This document shows positions 27,547 to 37,985 of a stretch of DNA of 64,000 nt, in pieces (the first letter of the stretch is position 1; each line of letters opens with the position of its first letter). Below the pieces are notes generated by a model that saw nothing but the letters and a program-made list of their open reading frames with translations, had not been told where the DNA came from and ran no database searches. The position numbers and the translations under genes are program-made. The stretch comes from Ianthella basta (Eukaryota > Porifera > Demospongiae > Verongiida > Ianthellidae). The DNA is taken from contig OZ025875.1 in NCBI GenBank assembly GCA_964019415.1, forward strand, positions 6,161,806-6,225,805. Direction: 5' to 3'.

Positions 27547-29331
27547 TCACATGGGGGGCTCCTGCAGCTTCAACTTCAACAGTGCCTTTTCTGCAGCGTC
27601 TTGTTCAGCCTTTTTCTTGTTGGGTTGTTCACTCCCAGTTATCCCTCCCAACCCATGAACCAAAACTGTAGACCGAAACCCATTCCCAGAAGGGGGAGTG
27701 TTGTAGCGCGGGCTGGCCCAAAACTTTTGTTCACAGAGCTCCTTCAATTGCGTTTTGGGTTTTTTCCCCAGCTGTGGTTGTCCCTGGTAACTGGTGTTAG
27801 TGGGCGGAGTGCCAGTACTTTGAGGAATCCCTGGGTAATCAGTGTGTGGGGGTAGAGTACCACTCTGGGATGTGGACGGACGATCATACTGGGGAAGTTC
27901 CTGGTAATCATGTGGGAGTGAAGTGGGAGTGGTCCCTGAGCGAGCCATCACAGAAATAGTTTGCAATGCAGCACCGCCCAATGGAGCGGAACCAAGGTGG
28001 CTTAGAGCTGGTTCCATTGACGGCTGCTCTCTGTGCTGTGTGGCAATGCTTGAACCTACCACAGGAGCAAGAGGAGGAGAGCTTTAATTGGTAACACTTG
28101 ACTAATAGTCACCAATAGGAACCATTGATGGACAGTGTTTATGCAAGTAGACAAGTGTGCTTAGGGTGGACATGCTGTTGACAACCTGTAACAAATAAAG
28201 ATGAGTGTATCTGTTAGCCTCGTGTAGCTAATCCGCCATTTTGCAGGGCAGAGTCGGTGCAAAATGGTGGTCTGGCTATGCGAGACTATGCATCTACTGT
28301 GTGCACTGTTAAGTGAATGCACCTACCTGGTGATCCAGAGATATGAGAATGGTGAGCCATTGGTTGCAGTTGCTGGGTCACATACATGCTGCCTGCCGAC
28401 AAAATCTGTTGCTGGAGGATCTGCCCACCTGCAGTCAGCACCCCTTGCCCACCAAATACTGCTCTTGGGCGATGCAGAGTGAAAGGAAAGAGTTCACCAC
28501 CTGGGAGTGATGGTACACCACACTGGATGGGGGTCGTCTTGCTCCTCCGTGGAGCTGGCACTGGCCGTGGGTGAAACTCTCTTGCCTCTTTCAAGGGCTT
28601 TAGCATACGTCGCAGTGTTGCTACCTTCTGTGGCGTTTGAAACCTGACATTTCTGCCACATTTCTTACTCTCCTCTTCCATTCTCGTGGTCACAATGGTG
28701 ATAATGTTCTCCAAAGATTCTTCTATGTTTGCATCCTTCCGAAGCTCCTGATTGAGGATGCACGAAAACAAACCTTGGGGCTTGCCTTCATATTTAAACT
28801 CATACGCCTGATACTGAGGAAGGGTGGAGTAAGCAATGAGCATGTCCCTTCAGTAGGTACTAGCTTTTCCAAAGCAATCTCTCCTCCTCTAGGCGTCCAT
28901 ACACCCCTGTCTTCGTTTACGCCACGGCATGCATCAATGAAAAACAGCTTCACCAGGCGCACCAAATGTTCGTTTTCTGCACTGCTTGTAAACCGATTGA
29001 AAATCATCTCAAGGCTCACTTTCACGCCATCCTGGCCAACAATCACTCCTTCATCGCCATGCCCACAGAATACAAACGCGATACAAGCGTCCGCACGTCC
29101 AAATGGGCAGTATCTTGCCTCGGAGATCAGATCATCTATAGCATGACAGATACCATTCCCAGTGAGGTTGTAACGCACCCCCACTCTGTACTTGAGGTAC
29201 TCTACAAACGTTTCGTTGTAATCTTTGGAGTCTGCAAGTGTTCCGGGAAGGTGCGTTCGTCCCGTGGATTCAGCGGTATCTTTGTAATCGTTGGCAATCA
29301 CTAACGCCAACCCAAGACACTCGGAAGCCAT
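27547..29331 (-). pseudogene. Caspase-dsRBD copy B, pseudogene
   Basis: Exon 1 would be 28327-29331 and the exon 2 remnant is 27547 to about 28079. Relative to copy A, one base is missing near 28845 (ATGTCCCTTC against ATGTTCCCTTC). This shifts the frame about 25 codons after the catalytic cysteine and destroys the p10 half. A second lesion is a deletion joining exon 2 directly to intron sequence at about 28080, removing dsRBD1, the repeat linker and the exon 2 splice acceptor. The second dsRBD coding sequence (KKKAEQDAAEKALL) is intact. Catalytic His and Cys codons are present upstream of the frameshift. The frameshift could be a sequencing error, but the deletion could not. Confidence 0.85.
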
Positions 29332-29715
29332 TTTGGGGGAATTTACCCTTACGTCATCGTTTCCTCCAGCGGGACCAACTGGTCCTTTCATCACATATAA
29401 TATAGACGTGCAGTCGTTTCACATTATACAATATGAATGTGTGTATATGTTGTTAGCATGTACACATAATTTCAAGAACGTGACACACGTGTACAACACA
29501 GCAGGGTTGTGGGTGGTCAAATACAGAAGACATGCTAGAGCTCATAGCCACAAAGTTGAACATGCTCTGTACAGAAGAAAAAAGTGATGATTGATATTCC
29601 TATATACACAGCTTGATTGATTGACTAAGCACACGTACATAATCACATATCAGAATTCTGACATTATGAAATATATTCTACAAGATGTACAAAACTAACA
29701 ACATTATTGTCATAT
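29332..29715. other. Intergenic between caspase copies B and C
   Basis: It holds the copy B promoter block (GGGGGAATTTACCC, then TTACGTCA, 29335-29358) and the shared 3' flank of copy C. No separate gene is seen. Confidence 0.6.
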
Positions 29716-32700
29716 TCACATGGGGGGCTCCTGCAGCTTCAACTTCAACAGTGCCTTTTCTGCAGCGTCTTGTTCAGCCTTTTTCTTGCTGGGTTGTTCA
29801 CTTCCAGTTACCACTCCCAACCCATGAACCAAAACTGTAGACCGAAACCCATTCCCAGAAGGGGGAGTGTTATACTGTGGGCTGGGCCAACGATTTTGTT
29901 CACAGAGCTCCTTCAATTGTGTTTTGGGGTTTTTCCCCAGCTGTGGTTGTCCCTGGTAAGAGATGTTAGTGGGCGGAGTGCCAGTATTTTGAGGATGCCC
30001 CTGGCAATTAGTGCATGGGGGCAGAGTACCAATCTGGGATGTGGACAGACGATCATGCTGGGGAGGTTCCTGGTAATCATGTGGGAGTGAAGTGGGAGTG
30101 GCCCCTGAGCGAGCCCTCACAGAAATAGTTTGCAATGCAGCACCGCCAAATGGAGCAGAACCAAGGTGGCTTAGAGCTGGTTCCATTGACGGCTGCTTTC
30201 TGTCATGTGTGATGAAGCTAGCACCCGTCATAGGAGCAAAAGCAAGAGATTGAAGAAATGCCGGGTTCTGATTGAGCAGGTCTTGACATGCCTCCTCCTC
30301 GGCAAGGTCTTTTGATGTGTGATAACGACTCTTGCCTTTGCACGGCCTACCACAGTGAACAAACTCAACCTCACAGCGATACTGCAACCCCAGCACTGAG
30401 AGCTCTTCAGTAAAGTTTCTCTTCAGTGTCTCTCCAGCACGCTCAGCAATTATCCGTGCAGCCTCCCTGGCAGTGCGGTGAGGCTGATAGTGGGATACAA
30501 ACGATGTGGAGGTGGGGTGGAGTGGACTGGGCGTGACACCAGATAGGTATGGAGTGGGCGTGGCGCCAGTGTAAGAAGTAGGTGTGGCACCAAACATGTA
30601 AGATGTGTGTGTGGCACCAGTCATGTACACAGGAGGCACTGGACCATCTACACGCAGAGTGGGTGTGGCACTAGATGCGTAAGAAGTGGGAGTGGCGGCA
30701 ATACCATGCGGGACAGCAGGGGGAGGGGCCAAGGATGCAGTCACTGCAGAAACAAGAACAACATTGTCCACTACAACTACTGCCACAAGAGACATACATT
30801 GCTAATAAGCTGGCGGTATTGAAACTTTCATATCGGTATACGGAATGCCAAAAAATCACGGTACACCAGTCTGCTCTTGTATAGGAAGGATGTGACACTT
30901 TTCCTGAAATCCATCAGCTGGCTTAACCTACCTCAATAAAACAGTATATAAGGGACATGCTGGCCATAGGGGATTAGTGGTCAGGTGCTTGAGACATTAG
31001 GTTCAAACTCAAATCACCCCGACCTGCATGGTAAGGCAACAGATTTTCAGTGGCAGCACCCCCAAATGTTCAGTACCATTGATAGAAGTCAAAAAAGCTA
31101 AACCAGTATTGCCACCATACAACAATTTACAGTATTACTGCTATACCACCCAGCTTTAATTGGTAACACCAGACTAATAGTCAACCTGGTTACCATAGGA
31201 ACCATTGATGGACAGTGTTTATGCAAGTAGACAAGTGTGCTTAGGGTGGACATGCTGTTGACGGCCTGTAACAAATAGAGATGAGTTTATCTGTTAGTCT
31301 TATGTAGCTAATCCGCCATTTTGCAGAGTTGGTGCAAAATGGTGGTCTGGCTATGCGAGACTAGTCTCGTTCCCAGACCCTTCCGAAGCGTGCGCGAGTG
31401 AGGAAGGGTCTGGTGAAAATAGACAGGTTCTCGTGACCGCTGCCAGAATGTGGGCAGCGCCAATCAGATTGCTAGTAGCGGAATATTGCACAATTTCTTA
31501 CCTCGCGAACGAGTTATAATTGCGAGTATGTATGTAAGCAGGTTGAAGAAGTGAGCGCATCCATCTCCAGAGCAGCTAAAGAGCTTGGATATAGACAGTT
31601 GAAGGACAATCAGTACCAGGCAGTGTAGGAGTTCGCTTGCGGCAAAGACGTCTTTGTAAGTCTGCAAACATGTGGCGGAAAATCGCTCTGCTATGCTCCG
31701 CTGCCCGCCGTTTACGATGTTCTATGCCAGCGCGCCAGCCCTACCTCGATTATCATTGTTGTGAGTCCCCTGCTCCGCACAAAATAGCAACTGGCGATCG
31801 AAGCGTTAGAGAAGCCTTAATTAACTAATCACATGCAGCATTACGTCATCATTCATAATTACATTCCATTGTGCCCAAACTTCCTGCCCACTTTCACCTA
31901 GTCTGGCTTGCTAGACCGTCCCGTAAGCGCCCGATAAGCGCGGAAGGGAAGGGACGGTCTAGCGGCAGTATAGATTAAATAACACCTTTGCATTATCATG
32001 CCAATTATTACGTCGCACCTGTCTAGTACTGGCTGAGGATGGAGGAGTCGTTCGAAGGGGCTGTATCATTCGCTTCGAGTGTACTGTGCAAGTCAATGTT
32101 GGTCCTAACAAGACGTCAGAAGGAAGCGTTGAAGAGTGTCGTCAGCCGTTAGGATACGTTCGTAAGCCTGGTGCTGAGTCACTGAACATGGGAAGTCCAT
32201 CATATTCGAGTGCTTGCTGCATTGTTGCGACTACTATGGAGGAATGTTCGGCACTATCTTCTGTGTTGGTAGTGTACTCTTTAGTCGCATTACTGCATTG
32301 TAACAATCCTTGCAGAGGCACGGAGCTTCATTGTCTCTGCCTTCGGCGCTGTAGTTAAATGCTACGAGCTGCGAGAGAGCCTCACCAGCTGCTGTTAGCG
32401 TGCCTCGCTTAGCCAAGTAGTACGGTTGTTTTACGGAGCCAACAGAAAGACAGCAGCAACGATCCACCTCCGAACTAATCGCACATGCTTGCCCGGTCTT
32501 CTCCAATTGTCAATGAATACGTTTCCCAGGGATTCCGGGGAAACGGATCTGATTGGTCGAAAAGGTGTTATCAGAGAGTACGATAGTACTCTCTATGTAG
32601 GGATGGTACAGGGTGTTTCGAATTCACAATACATTGGCATAGGGACGAAATCGCGAAAAGCGTCAAAAACCGCCAAAACGAGGCTTCATAAGGCTAAATA

Positions 32701-34740
32701 CGAAATATTCATACACTAAACTGACTTGGAAGGCAAGCGAACGTGGTCTGTCAGCGAGAAAATGACACTCGAAAACATCCATTTTTGTCTTCATATTCTT
32801 CATATTCTTCTTCGCCAGCTGTAACTGACGAACAGTATTAGCTATTGAACTAATTCGAAGACGAAACTACTGCAAATTAACCGAACTGTATTCTTTCAAA
32901 GTATAGGGTCTGAAAGCGTATTGTTCACACACTGGGGTTACCGAGTCTTTCGGGAGATGTTGCTACGCGCAAGACGCCATTTTATGATGACGTCGAGGAA
33001 CGGCAGGTTTTGCATACTGTTCCTTCAGTTTCTGTCCAAAAGCTAGCCAACACCGTCAGGAGGCCGTTTGAGGTGTATACGAGACAAGGGCTTAGGTTGA
33101 AGTTAGCTAGCGCACAGTTTCAAAAGGTCATCCGTGGACGTGCATATCCCGCCATTTTTAATTAGTACTCGGCTAACTTCCAGTCACTGTTTCTAAACTC
33201 TTAGGTGGGCTGGCGTGGAAGCTAGGAGATAGCTGACACCTCGAGCTCCAGGATTACAGAAATAAGGTCCTATACTGTAACCTGCATGGATGTCCTCTAG
33301 TGGCACTTAGCATGTGCAGCTTGCACACCATAAAAAGTACAGAAACTAGAAAGAATAAACATTTTCTACAAAATAGCAAGGATGTAGGGATGGCACAAAC
33401 AGTACAGAAACAAGTAAAGGCTGTTACACAGTGGAGCATTAACCATCGTCCCTACATTCAAGGGTGTAGGACTATAAGGTGCGACATTCTTGCATGTAGG
33501 GACCATAGTTAATGCTCCACTGTGCAACAGCCATTACTTGTTTCTATACTATTTGTGCCATCCTTACATCCTTGCTATTTTGTTCCTTCCACGCCTACCA
33601 GGCGCTTACGGGACGGTTTAGCGGGCCAGACTAACTTTCACCAGACCCTTCCTCCCCCATGGGAAGGGTCTGGGGACGAGACTAATGTGAGACTATGCAT
33701 CATTCTAACGTGTGCATTGTTAAGTGAATGCACCTACCTGGTGATCCAGAAATATGTGATTGGTGAGCCATTGGCTGCAGTTGCTGGGCCACGTGCATGC
33801 TGCCTGCCGACAAAATCTGTTGTTGGGTGATCTGCCCACCTGCAGTCAGCATCCCTTCCCCACCCAATACTGCTCCTGGGCGATGCAGAGTGGAAGGAGA
33901 GAGTTCACCACCTGGGAGTGATGGTACACCACACTGGATAGGGGTCGCCTTGCTCCTCCGTGTAGCTGGCACTGGCCGTGGTTGAAACTCCTTTGCCTCT
34001 TTCAAGGGCTTTAGCAAACGTCGCAGTGATCCTACCTTCTGTGCTATTTGAAACTTGACATTTTCTTTGCCATACTTTTTACTCTCCTCTTCCATTCTCG
34101 TGGTCACAATGGTGATAATGTTCTCCAAAGATTCTTCTATGTTTTCATCCTTCCGAAGCTCTTGATTGAGGAAGCACGAAAACAGACCTCGACGGTAATC
34201 TGCCAGCTCATACGCCTTATAGTGAGGAAGGGTGGAGTAAACAATGAGCGTATTCCCTCCAGCAGGTATTAGCTCTCTCAAAACCATCTCTCCTCCTCTG
34301 GATCTCCATACACCCCTGTCTTCGTTCTTGCCACGACATGCATCAATGAAAAACAGCTTCGCCAGGAGCGCCAAATCTTCGTTTTCTGCACTGCTTGTAA
34401 ATCGATTGAAAATCATCTCAAGGCTCACTTCCACGCCATCCTGACCAACAATCACTCCTTCATCGCCATGCCCACAGAATACAAACGCGATACAAGCGTC
34501 TTTACGTCCAAATTGGCAGTCTCTTGCCTCGGAGATCAGATCATCTATAGCATGACAGATACCATTCCCAGTGAGGTTGCAACGCACCACCACCTTGTAC
34601 TTTAGGTACTCTACGAAAGTTTCATTGTAATCTTTGGAGTCTTCAAGTGTTCCTGGCAGGTGTGTTCGTCCCGTGGATTCAGCGGTGTCTTTGTAATCGT
34701 TGGCAATCACTAACGCCAACCCAAGACACTCGGAAGTCAT
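29716..34740 (-). CDS. Caspase-dsRBD fusion protease, copy C (2 exons, transposon in intron)
   Basis: Exon 1 is 33738-34740 (ATG at 34740, MTSECLGL; donor CCAG|GTAGGT) and exon 2 is 29716-30743 (acceptor TTTCTGCAG). The splice is phase 1 and the product is 676 residues. His91 (FVFCGHGDEG) and Cys135 (FFIDACRG) are present, as are the p10-like VYSTLPHYKAYE, the ATPTSYT linker repeats, dsRBD1 (EVEFVHCGRPCKGKSR) and dsRBD2 (KKKAEQDAAEKALLKLKL). The roughly 3-kb intron contains a 2.3-kb element (31362-33685) inserted with an 8-bp target duplication. Splice sites are unaffected, so the gene should still be expressible, though expression is unproven. Active-site flanks are as in A and D, while substrate-side loops and the linker differ. 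Confidence 0.87.
31542..31795 (+). pseudogene. RecQ-type helicase fragment, disrupted
   Basis: This frame reads like the start of a RecQ helicase: AAKELGYRQLKDNQYQAV, then a Walker A-like CGGKSLCYAPLP, then IIIVVSPL. An in-frame TAG lies at 31626-31628, and the first glycine position of the P-loop is changed (QTCGGKS instead of PTGGGKS). A possible acceptor (GTAAGCAG) precedes it at 31541. No downstream helicase motifs were found. It is probably a captured or exapted exon carried by the surrounding transposon. Confidence 0.6.
33368..33583. repeat. 216-bp foldback inside the caspase C intron element
   Basis: The left arm begins ACAAAATAGCAAGGATGTA and includes CAGTGGAGCATTAACCAT. The right arm is the imperfect reverse complement ending TTGCTATTTTGT. 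It is probably a nested MITE. Confidence 0.75.
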
Positions 34741-34878
34741 TTTATGGGAATTACCCTTACGTCATCTTTCTTCTTTCAGCGGAGGTGGACTCACAGGTCC
34801 ATTCACCACACCTATATATGGACATGCAGTCGATTTACATAATGAAGTGTTATCCTGTACTTTATGTTAGATTCAAGT

Positions 34879-35102
34879 ATGACTACCACATCTACTCTGG
34901 TATGTTTCTTGGGCCTTGCTCTCGTGCTCACAGCGACCGAAGGAGCCCTCACCAGCGATGAGAAGCAGACTCTGCTGTCTTCCCACAGTGTGGCTTGAGG
35001 TCAAGTCAACCCAACCGCCACGAATATGCTTCGGATGGAGTGGGACGACGCGATCGCAGCGTTTGCACAAGAATATGCAGAGAGGTGCACCTTCGCTCAC
35101 AG
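34879..35102 (+). pseudogene. CAP-domain gene 5' fragment
   Basis: ATG at 34879 opens a signal-peptide-like sequence (STLVCFLGLALVLTATEG), followed by TSDEKQTLLSSHS. A deletion and frameshift near 35000 come next, then [18 protein letters not shown] in another frame, matching exon 1 of the CAP gene at 42078. The fragment stops abruptly at about 35102, where inverted caspase sequence begins. It is a dead, truncated copy. It starts about 138 bp from the caspase C start codon, on the opposite strand. Confidence 0.8.
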
Positions 35103-35315
35103 CTCGGAGATCAGATCATCTATAGCACGACGGATACCATTCCCCTTGAGGTTGCAACGCACCACCACCTTGTACTTTAGGTACTCTACGAAAGTTTCGT
35201 TGTAATCATTGGAGTCTGCGAGTGTTCCTGGCAGGGGAGATCGTCCCGTGGATGCAGCGTTCTCTTTGTAATCGTTAGCAATCACTAACGCCAACCCAAG
35301 ACACTTGGAAGCCAT
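35097..35315 (-). pseudogene. Caspase-dsRBD 5' fragment (copy X)
   Basis: ATG at 35315 with MASKCLGLALVIANDYKE and about 70 residues of the caspase N-terminus up to AIDDLISE. The sequence then breaks at 35102 into the inverted CAP fragment, before the catalytic His. The upstream promoter block (GGGGGAATTTACCC, TTACGTCA) is intact. It cannot encode a protease. Confidence 0.85.
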
Positions 35316-35691
35316 TTTGGGGGAATTTACCCTTACGTCATCGTCTTCAGCGTCCGCGGGACCAACTCAGTTACTGTATGTAACAATATGGACGTGCAGT
35401 CGTTTTATACACAATATACAATATGAACGTGTGTATATGTTAGCATGTACACAGAATTTCAAGAGCATGACACATGCGTACAACACGGCAGGGTTACAGG
35501 TGGTCACATACAAAAGACATGCTATAGCTCATAGCCACAAAGTTGAACATGCTCTGTACAAAAGAAAAAAGATATTCCTACACACTGTGCTTGATTGATT
35601 GACTGAAGCACACGTACATAATTACATACCAGAATGCTGACATTATGAAATACGTACAAGATGTACAAAACTAACATTATACATGTCACAT
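35316..35691. other. Intergenic; promoter of fragment X and 3' flank of copy D
   Basis: Shared promoter block at 35319-35342, then sequence common to all caspase 3' flanks (GATTGATTGACT...CATTATGAAATA). No separate gene. Confidence 0.6.
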
Positions 35692-37911
35692 TCACATGGG
35701 GGGCTCCTGCAGCTTCAACTTCAACAGTGCCTTTTCTGCAGCGTCTTGTTCAGCCTTTTTCTTGTTGGGTTGTTCACTTCCAATTATCCCTCCCAGTTCA
35801 CAAACCAAAACTGTAGACCGAAACCCATTCCCAAAAGGGGGAGTGTTATACTGTGGGCTGGGCCAACGATTTTGTTCACAGAACTCCTTCAATTGTGTTT
35901 TGGGGGTTTTCCCCAGCTGTGGCTGTCCCTGGTAACTGGTGTTAGTGGGCGGAGTGCCAGTACTTTGAGGATGCCCCTGGTAATTAGTGTGTGGAGGCAG
36001 AGAACCATTCTGGGATGTGGACAGATGGTCATACTGGGGAGGTTCCTGGTAATTATGCGTGAGTGAAGTGGGAGTGGTCCCTGAGCGAGCCCTCACAGAA
36101 GTAGCTTGCAATGCAGCACTGCCAAATGGAGAAGAACTGAAGTAGTTTAGAGCTGGTTCCATCCAAGGCTGTTCTCTGTGCTGTGTGGCAATGCTTGAAC
36201 CTACCACAGGAGCAAGAGGAGGAGATTGAACAAATGCTGGATTCTGATTAAGCAGGTCTTGACATGCCTCCTCCTCAGCAATGTCTTTTGATGTGTGATA
36301 ACGACTCTTGCCTTTGCACGGCCTACCACAGTGAACAAACTCAACCTCACAGCGATACTGCAACCCCATCATCGTGTTCTCTTCAGTAAAGTTTCTCTTC
36401 AGTGTCTCCCCAACTTGCCCAGCCATGGACTGTGCAGCCTCCCTGGCAGTGCGGGGAAGCTGATAGTGGGGTACAGACGGTATGGAGGTGGGGCGTAGTG
36501 GACTGGGCGTGGCACCAGTGTAAGAGGTAGGTGTGGCACCAAACATGTAAGACACGTGTGTGGCACCTGGCATGTACACAGTGGGCATTGGACCATCTAC
36601 ACGCAGAGTGGGTGTGGCATTAGACGTGTAAGAAGTGGGAGTGGGGGCAATACCATGTGGGGCAGCAGGGGGAGTGGGCAATGGTGTGACCACTGCAGAA
36701 ACAAGAACAACATTGTCCACTACAACTACTACTACAAGAGACATCAATTGCTAACACTGATCAATAGTGACCCATAGGAACCATTGAAAAAGAGTGTCTA
36801 CGCATGCAGACAAGACCTACAAAATGTGCTCGTGTAGACAAACACTTCAAGACCTATCACAAAATGGGAATGTGCGTATTTACTGTGTACACTGAATGTG
36901 AATGTACCTACCCTGTGAGTTTGACATGAGAGACTGGTGAGCCATTGGTTGTGGTTGCTGGGTCACGTGCATGCTGCCTGCCAACGAAATCTGCTGTTGA
37001 GGGACCTGCCCACCTCCAGTGACCGTCCCTTCCCCACCCAACACTGCTCCTGGGCAGTGCAGAGAGGAAGTAGAGAGTTCACTGCTTTGGAGTGATGGTG
37101 CGCCACACTGGATGGGGGTCGCCCTGTTCCTTCTAGGAGCTGGCACTGGCCGTGGCTGAAAATCCTTTGCCTCTTTCAAGGGCTGTCGTATGTTTAGCAA
37201 TGTTACTACCTTCTGCGGTATTTGAAACCTGACATGCTCACCATAATTTCTACTCTCCTCTATCATTTTCTCAGTCACAATGGTGATGATATCATCCAAA
37301 GACCGCTCCATGTTTTCATCCTTCCGAAGCTCCCGATTGAGGATGCAAGAAAACAGACCTCGGGGGTTGTGTCTTGACTCATACGCCTTATACTGAGGAA
37401 GGGTGGAGTAAGCAATGAACATGTTTCCTCCAGCAGGCACTAGCTCTCTCAAAGCCATCTCTCCTCCTCTGGACGTCCATACTCCTGTGTCTTCGTTCCT
37501 GCCACGACATGCATCAATGAAAAACAGCTTCACCAGGGGCACCAAATGCTGGTTTTCTGTACCGCTTGTAAACCGATTGAAGATCTCCTCAAGTCTTACT
37601 TTCTCCCCATCCTGGCCAATAATCACTCCTTCATCGCCATGCCCACAGAATACAAACGCGATATAAGCGTCTTTACGTCCAAATGGGCAGTTACTTGCCT
37701 CGGAGATCAGATCATCTATAGCACGACGGATACCATTCCCCTTGAGGTTGTAACGCACCACCACCTTGTACTTGAGGTACTCTACGAACGTTTCGTTGTA
37801 ATCTTTGGAGTCTTCAAGTGCTCCGGGCAGGGGAGATCGTCGCGTGGATGCAGCGGTGTCTTTGTAATCGTTGGCAATCACTAACGCCAAACCAAGACAC
37901 TCGGAAGCCAT
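35692..37911 (-). CDS. Caspase-dsRBD fusion protease, copy D (2 exons)
   Basis: Exon 1 is 36912-37911 (ATG at 37911; donor CAGG|GTAGGT) and exon 2 is 35692-36692 (acceptor TTTCTGCAG). The splice is phase 1, the product is 666 residues and the intron is only 219 bp. His91 (FVFCGHGDEG) and Cys135 (FFIDACRG) are conserved. The p10-like part reads AYSTLPQYKAYE and then diverges more than the other copies (ERSLDDIITIVTEKMIEES). The ATPT linker is shorter, with one repeat block fewer than A and C. dsRBD1 (EVEFVHCGRPCKGKSRYHTSK) and dsRBD2 (KKKAEQDAAEKALLKLKL) are intact. With its compact intron and intact frame it is the cleanest member of the array. It lies farthest upstream in transcription order. 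Confidence 0.9.
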
Positions 37912-37985
37912 TTTGGGGGAATTTACCCTTACGTCATCTTTCTTCTTTCAGCGGAGGTGGACTCATAGTCTCGTTCCAGACCTAG
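37912..37985. promoter_or_regulatory. Conserved upstream block of caspase copy D
   Basis: GGGGGAATTTACCC then TTACGTCAT within about 40 bp of the start codon, as in the other copies. TTACGTCA is a CRE/ATF-type site. The G-rich word resembles an NF-kB half-site but does not match it fully. Confidence 0.5.

Larger units (their letters stand above)
31362..33685. mobile_element. 2.3-kb TAGTCTCG-family DNA transposon in caspase C intron
   Basis: Left end TAGTCTCGTTCCCAGACCC and right end GGGTCTGGGGACGAGACTA form terminal inverted repeats of about 55 bp that include a small hairpin. Flanks are TGCGAGAC (31354-31361) and TGTGAGAC (33686-33693), an 8-bp target duplication with one change. The uninterrupted site survives in caspase B (ATGCGAGACTATGCATC, about 28276). 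Inside are a second inverted pair (about 31893-31934 and 33594-33635, containing CGTCCCGTAAGCGCC), a RecQ-like helicase fragment and a foldback (33368-33583). The 8-bp duplication suggests the hAT superfamily; no transposase is recognised. Confidence 0.7.
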
